A stretch of DNA of 16,135 nt from Larix sibirica (taxonomy: Eukaryota; Streptophyta; Pinopsida; Pinales; Pinaceae): NCBI GenBank assembly GCA_004151065.3, contig NWUY0300013034.1, positions 26,328-42,462 on the forward strand, given 5' to 3'. The translations under genes and the position numbers were made by a program. Below, piece after piece: positions 8,725 to 15,697 of the stretch. The notes under the pieces are model-generated. The model saw only the letters and a program-made list of their open reading frames with translations. It was not told the origin of the DNA and ran no database searches. Positions within the stretch are counted from its first letter, which is position 1, and every line of letters starts with the position of its first letter.

Positions 8725-10465
8725 ATGGATTTTGAACGCCAAAGAAATCCTTATCCATACAAGTTTAACCATACGTGGCTCAAGGACAAAGATTTTTCTG
8801 AGCTGGTTAGAAAGGAATGGATTGGTTTCATGAATTATACAAATGAATCTACGTCCTACTATCTGGTAAAAAAGTTGCTTCACTTGAAATATGTTGTCTT
8901 GAAATGGGAAAGGATTCGGAAAAAAGATATTAAAAAATTAGAATCACAAATTGATGGCATTCATAATATTTTCCAAGGAGGGTCTCTCCCAGATCATATC
9001 AAAGTGAATCTACAGGATTTGGAGCAGCATAAACTGAATATATTGTTGAGGGATGAAGAGACTTGGCGTCTCAAAATTTGTTCTCTTTGGATATCCCTGG
9101 GTGATAAAAACAACAAATTCTTTCACAAGTATGCAAATTGCAGAAGAATACATAATACGATTCTGGTCTTTAAAGTCCGAGGATGGGGTTTGGATAAGTA
9201 AACAATTAGATCTCCAGATGGTAGCTGTAAAACGTTTCCAAAAATACTTCCAAGACCCGGAGGTTCAAGTGGTGAGTGAGTAGATCAAGGTTATTAGAGA
9301 ATACCCTCATTTCTTCTCGGGATTGGAGGGTGAGGAGGTCTTTAAACTTGTGACCTTGTCGGAAATCCAAAAAGTACTTCAGGGTTTCGCAAAATCTAAA
9401 AGCCCAGGTCCAAATGGATGGACCATAGAGCTTTTTTTGGAGTTCTTTGAAATCATGGGGAATGATTTGCTAGTTGTGGTGGAAGATTCCAGAATTTCGG
9501 GCAGGATTCCTGAGGCACTAAATTCAACATTCATTTCCTTGATTCCTAAATCATCTAATCCGGAATCATTTGACAAGTTTAGACCAATCTCCTTATGTAA
9601 TCTTGCATACAAAATTATAACCAAGATTATAGCAAATAGAATAAAGCCGGTTCTATCAAAATATCTATCAAGAGAACAATTTGGGTTCCTTGAGAACCGA
9701 CATATACTTGATGCCACAGGAGTGGCACAAGAAACTTTCCACAGCATTAAAGTTCGAAATCTGAAGGCATTGATTCTCCAATTGGATTTATCTCGAGCAT
9801 ATGATAAGATGAATTGGGGATTTCTACGGTTAACCTTTATTCAAATTGGTATTCTGTGGTGTGCTAAGAAGTGGATAATGACGTGTGTCTCATCTTTAAA
9901 TTATGCTATATCGATAAATGGAAGCCCTACTAAATTTTTTTCTAGCTCATAGGGCCTTAGACAAGGCTACCCTTTACCTCCACTCTTGTTCCTGATAGTT
10001 ATTGAAGGGCTGGGCAGATTACTCCTCAAAGCAAAAGCAAATGCAATGATCTCAGTTATAAAGGTTAATCCAAGAACAACAGTCACACACCAACTCTTTG
10101 TGGATGATGTGATGCTGTTTGGGGAAACCCAAAAGTCCGAGTGGGTAAATATAAAGAGCATTTTGGAACTTTTCTGCAAGACTTATGGAATTATTAATTA
10201 ATAATAGGAAATCAACTTTCTTGGAACATAATTTAGATATTGCGAAGAAATTATGCAATTATTGCCATTTGACTTTTAGGATTTGGTTAATGGTACAAAA
10301 TACCTGGGTTATTTTATCAAACCGAATGCATACAATGTCAACGATTGGTCTTGGCTTCTCAAGAGATTCGACAGAAGGATTCACCAATGGTGTTGGTGGT
10401 GGTTATCGATTAGTGGCAGATTAAGCTTAGATAAGTTAGTTCTCCAGAACTTGGGTGTTTACTAG
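8725..10465 (+). pseudogene. LINE ORF2 linker and reverse transcriptase, broken
   Basis: The linker (8725-9201, RNPYPYKFNHTWLKDKDFSEL...) changes frame near 9175 and stays mostly in one frame from 9053 to 10465, with stops at 9281-9283, 9950-9952 and 10199-10201. RT blocks in order are KSPGPNGWT (usually KSPGPDG), STFISLIPK, FRPISLCNLAYKIITKIIANRI, REQFGFLENRHILDA, LQLDLSRAYDKMNW with the first catalytic Asp, and then, just after the TAG at 9950, GLRQGYPLPPLL, where the family norm is GLRQGDPLSP. The catalytic FVDD lies at 10096-10107, a variant of the usual FADD. The thumb continues to KYLGYFIKPN near 10300. The enzyme would copy element RNA at the nicked site. Confidence 0.92.
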
Positions 10466-10942
10466 TTGTCAATGTGTAAGGTTCCAAAATCTATCCTATC
10501 TGGTATCAGGCTGAAAATTCACATTTTTTATGGTCTGGCAGGGACAACCACAAATACCATCTAGTAGAGTGGAGGAAATTAGCCAAGCCCTATATCCATG
10601 GTGGTTGGTCTTTAAAGAATATCCATTGGTTCTCTATAGCCCTATTAGCAAAGAGTCTTTGGTAGCGTTAATGGTGGATGGACTATGAGGATAAATTATA
10701 AAAGATAAATATATTCGTGGTGTATCTATTCTGCAATGGTCTCGAACAAAACATAAGAATTTGAAAGGCATATCAAATATTTGGGCTGGTTTATTATCTG
10801 CTCTTCCGGTGGTTGCAGAATGGGTAGCTTGGGTCCCCGGGAATGGTAGGCATATTTCGTTGTGTGAGGACCCCATCATTGGCGACCCATCAATCATTCT
10901 CCCAGTTGGTTAAGAGCTTCTCAGATTGGTCTTCAGGGTAGT
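10466..10942 (+). pseudogene. LINE ORF2 connecting region, heavily broken
   Basis: Between the RT thumb and the zf-RVT domain the six-frame reading is full of stops, but short pieces on the + strand fit the usual ORF2 connector (for example FWSGRDNHKYHLVEW-like and SVNGGWT-like fragments near 10530-10680). No separate gene is visible. The opposite-strand open stretch at 10634-10897 has no family features. Confidence 0.55.
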
Positions 10943-11447
10943 ATGGCTCAGGAATGGAATGCTTACGTGTTGGATCTCTACAGGGAAAATATTCATCTTA
11001 CAAATGACCAAGATCGGTTAAAATGGTCATGGAACTCACAAAATGGGAACCTAACAGCAAGATTGGCATACAAGGCCATTGTTCTCTCTTCACAAGCCGA
11101 TCAAGCTTGGTGGTATAATGCCTGCTGGAAATGGCGCCTTCCATTAAAAATTGTATATGGTTGGCATTGGAGAACAAGTTACTCTCCTGGGAAGCTTGGT
11201 GGTATAATGCCTGTTGGAAATGGCGCCTTCCATTAAAATTTTTATATGGTTGGCACTGGAGAACAAGTTACTCTCCTGGGAAAACCTACAAAAACGTGGA
11301 TTCATTGGCCCAAACATTTGCACTCTTTGTAAACAGGATGCATACATTTATTTGTTGCTTGTCCTTACATCGCACAGGTTTGGTTGGTAGTTTGACATTC
11401 TTTTACCAACATATCAGCTTGGACTGGCGACACTCTACACGAATGCC
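10943..11447 (+). pseudogene. LINE ORF2 zf-RVT domain, duplicated and interrupted
   Basis: DRLKWSWNSQNGNLTARLAYKAI followed by WKWRLPLKIVYGWHW is the typical start of the reverse-transcriptase zinc-binding domain (zf-RVT) of plant L1 elements. An 89-bp tandem duplication (11103-11280) repeats the WKWRLPLK segment and shifts the frame. The zinc-ligand CTLC follows at about 11319-11330, and after another frame change ACPYIAQVW at about 11353-11380. The domain is then cut by a nested retroposed insertion starting at 11448. The region after the insertion continues the same ORF2. Confidence 0.8.
11103..11280. repeat. 89-bp tandem duplication inside the LINE ORF2
   Basis: The segment 11103-11191 is repeated at 11192-11280 with 4 mismatches out of 89 by eye; the match extends two more bases past the end. 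As 89 is not divisible by three, the duplication itself breaks the reading frame. It therefore arose in a copy already free of selection, or it helped kill it. Confidence 0.93.
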
Positions 11448-11758
11448 TTTTTTTTCCAACAAAAAAAAGTTTCTTGTTATTCATAAGTGTGAATCAAAGA
11501 AACTTACATTGGAAACCTATCTCTTAGATAGTGATTACATTCAGAGGATCCTGACAATATCATAGTCTAGTAAAACTTCTCCAGGTAGACAATATTACAA
11601 AAAGGGTTACACCAAAATAACTATAAATTGTAAACCACTTAACTATAGGAACCATTCAGTACACAATAAACATTGTTCGATACTAAATAGTCTGACCAAA
11701 ACAAAAACTAATAATAGATAATAGAGCCTTCAACTCTATTCAGCTCTACAGGAACGCC
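11433..11758. repeat. Target-site duplication pair around nested insertion
   Basis: CTCTACACGAATGCC at 11433-11447 and CTCTACAGGAACGCC at 11744-11758 match at 13 of 15 positions and flank a block unrelated to the LINE ORF2. The length suits target-primed reverse transcription. The two mismatches suggest age. Confidence 0.78.
11448..11743 (-). mobile_element. Nested retroposed insertion with poly(A) tail, about 296 bp
   Basis: The block begins with T8 at 11448-11455 on the + strand, then CCAAC and A8, so on the minus strand it ends in an A-rich tail. It is flanked by an imperfect 15-bp direct repeat. It has no homology to the zf-RVT/RNase H connector it splits; ORF2-like reading resumes right after it as LQERLLNWLKQKTILGELA. 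It could be a SINE, a 5'-truncated LINE or a retroposed mRNA 3' end. I saw no convincing Pol III A/B boxes, which weakens the SINE option. The frame that reads through it from 11131 to 11565 is therefore partly artificial. Confidence 0.72.
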
Positions 11759-12380
11759 TACTAAACTGGTTAAAGCAGAAAACGATTTTGGGTGAATTGG
11801 CATGTTATATACTTTGGGAAACGTGGAAGACCATAAATATCTGCATTTCTGAAAACATTCACTGTCATCTTACATGGTGTGCAGGTCGGGCTTTTGCTGG
11901 TATTAATGAATATTCTAGTGTGGCCCCTCACCTTGCCAAATCTCATAATTCTTACAGGGGTTCGAAGCCTATCAGGCTCTCGCGCTGTTATGCCACTTTC
12001 GATGGTGCCTCACAGGATCAGGATGGGAAATGTGGAGTTGGAGCATCTATTGTTCTCGATGCACATCGACATTTCAACCTATGGATGAATTGCAGACATG
12101 GAACTAACACGAAAGGGTGAATTATGTGCTCTTTGGCTACTTCTTCACTTTTTCAGGCTCAATCATATAGATCTTCTTCACATAGCGGGGGACTCAATGG
12201 TTATCATAAATTGGGCTAGAGGTACTGGATCTATACACACTATTGCTCTTACTCCATGGATGGATCAGGTTCAACATCTCTTGAATGATATACATAGGAT
12301 CCTGTTTTCACACATCACCGTGCAGACAACTCACAAGCGAATGCTCTCTCTCGACGGGATCTACTAGCGATGGAGGTTTT
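11759..12380 (+). pseudogene. LINE ORF2 C-terminal RNase H domain, frameshifted
   Basis: A tryptophan-rich connector (GELACYILWETWKTINICISEN) leads into an RNase H: CYATFDGASQDQDGK with the first Asp, then after a frame change near 12100 KGELCALWLLLHF with the Glu and LHIAGDSMVIINWARG with the third Asp. A last frame change near 12315 gives HHRADNSQANALSRRDL, the C-terminal block, with Asn where ADAL normally has Asp. Many plant L1 elements carry such a domain at the end of ORF2, thought to be of archaeal-like origin. It would degrade the RNA strand of the hybrid. Two frameshifts make this copy inactive. Confidence 0.88.
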
Positions 12381-12886
12381 TTTTTTTAATTTTGGGTTGA
12401 AAACAGGTTGCAAGGCACAGGTTCTGTTGTGATTTATATTCTTAGATTTTTTCACTTTAGACTTCATTTATTTTTTGATCCGCTACTATGGATCTGCTCA
12501 AGACTTTTTCTCCAATTTTGTTTTTCTACCATTCTCATGCCACTCTTACTAGTTGGTGGGTATCTGGTCACATGGTTTTGTTTGAGATGCTTGTTTACTC
12601 CTCGGATATTATGGGGGCTAGATCTGATTTACTATAGTTGTTTTTGTGGTAGTATTTTATCCTATATCTTGGACACTTGGGAGATTGGATATTACTTTGT
12701 ATCTTTTTACTTGGGAGTTTGGATATTACTTTGTATCTTTTATATACTTTTAATTGAAGTATGGAATTTTAATAAATAAATTATATTGTGAAGTCATAGA
12801 ATCACTTACACTGCTATAACATCTCTATCCTTTTAAACCATTTACTTTATAGCATTAATGCGACTAACACCCACTAGCTTCGTTTG
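12381..12886. other. T-rich LINE 3' UTR and junction to the mTERF promoter
   Basis: After the RNase H block comes a T11 run (12371-12390 area) and about 400 bp of T-rich sequence, which I read as the LINE 3' UTR. It ends in A/T-rich sequence near 12765-12785, where the element probably stops. An open stretch at 12408-12779 encodes a very hydrophobic aromatic-rich peptide but is a by-product of T-rich DNA. Bases 12786-12886 are unique sequence just upstream of the mTERF TATA box. Confidence 0.55.
12675..12742. repeat. 34-bp tandem duplication in the LINE 3' UTR
   Basis: The segment 12675-12708 (ACTTGGGAGATTGGATATTA...) is repeated at 12709-12742 with two mismatches by eye (A/T after GGGAG, and the last base). 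Confidence 0.9.
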
Positions 12887-12986
12887 TATATATATATCCC
12901 CTCATCTTCCTCTTCTCAGAGAGAGTTGTCATCGAAAATCATTCTCTAACTATTTGTTAAAAAACCCTAATTTTATTTCGTATGCA
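12887..12986 (+). promoter_or_regulatory. TATA box and leader of the mTERF gene, with telobox
   Basis: An 11-base TATATATATAT at 12887-12897 is followed by a CT-rich tract (12898-12916) and a GAGAGAG element, a common plant core-promoter arrangement. It predicts transcription starting near 12920-12930. A telobox-like AAACCCTAA lies at 12962-12970, about 20 bp before the ATG at 12987. This layout argues that the upstream in-frame ATG at 12858 lies outside the transcript. Confidence 0.6.
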
Positions 12987-13670
12987 ATGACCGTGTTTTA
13001 CAGGTGCTTCGCTTCATGCTTGGGGTCTCAGCTTCAGCCCCTGGCAGCGGCTGCTACAGCGCTATCTACGTCACTTCCCTGGACTAGTTTGTTTACACAA
13101 TCCCGGCTTTCTACAACTATTTCTGGTAATGACAAGTCCACAGGCTGCCCAGATGCAGAGAACACATGCCCCGTTTCAGAGTTCTTACTCGATGAATGTG
13201 GTCTGTGCCAGTCTGAGCTCTCAGATATCCTTAAAAGAAGGCCATCCTTGGTTGCCACGAGATCCACTCATAGAGCCCAACAAGTGGTTCAGTCATTGAG
13301 AGATTCAGGATTCACAGAAAATCAGGTAAGGAAGACTATTACCAGAAACCCATCTATTCTTACTCTCAACGCTGATTGGCAGATTAAACCCAAGATTGAT
13401 TTCATGAAAACATTAGGTCTCACTGTGCAAGACTTCGGAACTGTCATATCCGCTGCACCCAGGTTGCTTGGCAGCAGCCTAGATAAAACTCTGTCCCCCA
13501 ACGTCCAGTATCTTCAAAACCTGTTAGGATCAGAGGTTAATGTCTCCCATGTTTTCAAAGGGGCACCTCATATTCTAATTAAAAGAAACGGTCCTGAATT
13601 TTGGGAAAAGAAATTGAAGCATTTGGCAAGTTTTGGCCTCCTGGAAGATGAGATCAAGGAGCTTGTTAAG
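12987..13670 (+). CDS. mTERF family protein, 5' part up to an assembly join
   Basis: An intronless frame of 228 codons from the ATG at 12987 to the N at 13671. The start at 12987 is preferred over the in-frame ATG at 12858 because the TATA box lies between them. Residues 1-50 (MTVFYRCFASCLG..., rich in Ser, Thr, Ala and Arg, few acids) look like a mitochondrial or plastid transit peptide. The rest has mTERF helical repeats, for example GFTENQVRKTITRNPSIL (108-125), the repeat ending APRLL (157-161) and the one ending APHIL (193-197), with the conserved Pro at each repeat end. Plant mTERFs bind organellar DNA or RNA and affect transcription, splicing or termination. Without the duplication, this part plus 14086-14403 would make about 333 residues, in the family range. 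Which subgroup it belongs to is not known. Confidence 0.85.
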
Positions 13671-14085
13671 NACGAGATCCACTCATAGAGCCCAACAAGT
13701 GGTTCAGTCATTGAGAGATTCAGGATTCACAGAAAATCAGGTAAGGAAGACTATTACCAGAAACCCATCTATTCTTACTCTCAACGCTGATCGGCAGATT
13801 AAACCCAAGATTGATTTCATGAAAACATTAGGTTTCACTGTGCAAGACTACGGAACTGTCATATCCACTGTACCCATGTTGCTTGACAGCAGCCTAGATA
13901 AAACTCTGTACCCCAACGTCCAGTATCTTCAAAACCTGTTAGGATCAGAGGTTAATTTCTCCCATGTTTTCAAATGGGCATCTCATATTCTAATTAAAAG
14001 AAACGGGCCTGAATTTTGGGAAAAGAAATTGAAGCATTTGGCAAGTTTTGGCCTCCTGGAAGATGAGATCAAGGAACTTGTTAAG
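13257..14085 (+). repeat. 414-bp direct duplication of mTERF coding sequence around an N
   Basis: Bases 13257-13670 and 13672-14085 align over 414 bp with no indel and 13 substitutions by eye (about 97% identity). Copy 1 ends exactly at the base before the N and copy 2 begins exactly at the base after it. The first 120 bp are identical; differences fall mainly between copy-1 positions 13377 and 13600. 414 is a multiple of three, but the extra N makes the offset 415 and breaks the frame. Confidence 0.95.
13671..13671. other. Ambiguous base N, probable scaffold join
   Basis: This N sits exactly between two near-identical 414-bp ends, as expected when two contigs with overlapping but non-identical ends are placed side by side with a nominal one-base gap. 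Confidence 0.8.
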
Positions 14086-14403
14086 AAGTGCCCACTTATA
14101 CTAAATGCTTCCATGGATAAGGTGCAGAAGAACATGGAATTTTTCATGCATACTGTAGGGCTTCCTGCAAAGTTTCTTTTGTCACATCCTCGGTTAGTAG
14201 CTTATTACAGCTTGGAGCGTAGGATCAAGCCTCGCCACAAGGTGTTGAGTGCTGTTAGTGCAATGCAACCTTCCGAGCGTTCTCCTAGTCTCATTCCTGC
14301 GGTTGGCTTAAATGAGCAGCAATTCCTCGAAAAATATGTCCAGCGCAGTCCTCATGCCACAAAGTTGCTTGAAATTTACAATGGCAAGCCTGCCCTCTTC
14401 TAA
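13672..14403 (+). CDS. mTERF family protein, 3' part after an assembly join
   Basis: This frame starts at the join without its own credible ATG: the only nearby methionine, at 13633, belongs to the other copy read out of frame. It runs 243 codons to the TAA at 14401-14403. The first 138 residues repeat residues 91-228 of the 5' part with 11 amino-acid changes, including A-P-R-L-L to V-P-M-L-L and A-P-H-I-L to A-S-H-I-L, so one repeat-end Pro is lost. The unique tail has KKCPLILNASMDKVQKNMEF, HPRLVAYYSLERRIKPRHKV and NEQQFLEKYVQRSPHATKLL, the normal mTERF C-terminal layout ending in IYNGKPALF. It is either the real 3' end of the same gene or the end of a second paralogue whose 5' part is missing from the assembly. 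Confidence 0.82.
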   Translation, partial: TRSTHRAQQVVQSLRDSGFTENQVRKTITRNPSILTLNADRQIKPKIDFMKTLGFTVQDYGTVISTVPMLLDSSLDKTLYPNVQYLQNLLGSEVNFSHVFKWASHILIKRNGPEFWEKKLKHLASFGLLEDEIKELVKKCPLILNASMDKVQKNMEFFMHTVGLPAKFLLSHPRLVAYYSLERRIKPRHKVLSAVSAMQPSERSPSLIPAVGLNEQQFLEKYVQRSPHATKLLEIYNGKPALF

Positions 14404-15400
14404 AAGACTAGATATTCGGCTTTCTGGTTTGGTCAGGGTTAGATTGTATTGCATTACACTTATTGATTGAAAGGTATTCAAGTACATCAACCAAGGGATC
14501 ATTAATCTGTTATGACCCATATGACCCAGAGCCAAGCGATCTTGTTTTGGCCAGTTTATTGTTTCATCACAATCAAACTATTGAAGGATACTCGGTTATA
14601 ATACGTTCACGAAGAAATGCCTCTTGGAATGTATCGGGTAACGCATTTTTGAAATATGAAAAAAGAAACTCTCATCACCAGAGAATTTTTTGTTTGCTAT
14701 TAATTTTGTAGCGATTATGCATTGCTCCTCCCAATGTGAAATTATCACTTTGTTTGAATCGGTTAACTTGTAATCTCATAGGAAAATGTAGGGACTTTTT
14801 AAATTTTTACGCCCTTCACAATGGTATGATTTGTTTGTTTGCCCATCTGCTACATCTCTAAACCTTAACTGGAGTCGAAACGTGTCTTAAATCCAAGTTA
14901 AACATTGGACACTAGTTTGCCTCAGCTATCCTGAGTTGAATTTGAGCAAGACTTCCATGCACACTTTTTCTTCTTTGTGCTTTGTCAAGGGTCTCTGTTT
15001 CTTTGATTGGGAAAAAATTTGTGGCAAAGACTTTTATTACTGTTATCTGAATGTTGCATTACTAAGAAAACATTTGTTTTGTTACAGCTATAGCCAATAC
15101 ATTTTTGTTACGGTTAGTTAACAAAGATTTATGTTAGTCAGTTGTACTTTCTGAATTTTTTTCAATAATCCCACATGTGAAAGAGATAATGAAGCAAAAA
15201 TGGGAATTCTCATTATATAAAAGCGCTTAAGCATTAGACTAAGGATGTATAGGTCAATGCTTTCATGGGAGTCTGAGATGGGCGTGAGTTAGTGACCATA
15301 CCTTTTTAAAAAATGTTCTCCTGTTTTATCTACAATTGAAGAGTCTATTTTATCAATAATGATTGTTGAAGATTTCTAAAACCTTGTTTCCCAATCTCTA
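14404..15400. other. mTERF 3' flank, no gene seen
   Basis: Begins with the 3' UTR of the mTERF gene. No canonical AATAAA was seen close to the stop. Open stretches at 14463-14711 and 14936-15121 on the + strand have no family features. No RNA gene or mobile element is recognisable. Confidence 0.55.
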
Positions 15401-15486
15401 CGATAGCTGGTGCACAACTCTAAATTATTGTTTGCACAGTTAATGATAGCTGGTGCACTACTCTAAATTATTGTTTGCACAGTTAA
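15401..15486. repeat. 43-bp tandem duplication
   Basis: The segment 15401-15443 (core GATAGCTGGTGCAC, ending TTTGCACAGTTAA) is repeated at 15444-15486 with two mismatches by eye (first base C/T, and A/T after GCAC). A partial third echo (TTAAATTATTG) follows at once. Confidence 0.92.
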
Positions 15487-15527
15487 ATTATTGCTGTCCT
15501 AGCTGAATCTACTGTGATTACAGTTAA

Positions 15528-15697
15528 ATCTATTGCGACCATCATAATGCTGTTGTTATTTTAAGTATATTTTCTGTATTAGAGATGAAACTGATGTTTT
15601 GGAGAAACAGTCATCTATTGCGACCATCATAATGCTGTTGTTATTTTAAGTGTATTTTCTGTATTAGAGATGAAACTGTTGTTTTAGAGAAACGGTC
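15528..15697. repeat. 85-bp tandem duplication
   Basis: The segment 15528-15612 (starting ATCTATTGCGACCATCATAA) is repeated at 15613-15697 with 4 mismatches out of 85 by eye. It lies only about 40 bp after the 43-bp duplication. Confidence 0.93.

Larger units (their letters stand above)
6113..12785 (+). mobile_element. L1-type LINE (plant non-LTR retrotransposon), near full length, degenerate
   Basis: All domains of a plant L1 appear in order on one strand: ORF1 with DUF4283 and a CCHC knuckle, then ORF2 with apurinic-type endonuclease, RT, zf-RVT and RNase H. The span of about 6.3-6.7 kb is normal for such an element, allowing for a 296-bp nested insertion and an 89-bp duplication. Stops and frameshifts occur in every domain, so it cannot move by itself. 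Neither end is firmly placed: the left limit is the first base of an ORF1-like open frame and the right limit is an A/T-rich end near AATAAATAAA at about 12772-12781. I could not find a flanking target-site duplication. The host mTERF gene starts a short distance downstream in the same orientation. Confidence 0.88.

Noticed and set aside
11448-11743. SINE with tRNA-derived promoter
   Set aside because: Poly(A) and target-site duplication fit a retroposon, but no convincing A and B boxes were seen, so it is kept as an unclassified insertion.
12408-12779. 123-codon frame encoding a strongly hydrophobic, membrane-like peptide
   Set aside because: It lies in T-rich LINE 3' UTR sequence with an internal 34-bp duplication; Phe/Leu/Tyr/Trp richness follows from base composition.
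6113-12785. Flanking target-site duplication for the LINE
   Set aside because: I compared the A/T-rich 3' boundary with sequence before 6113 and found no convincing repeat, so the ends stay approximate.
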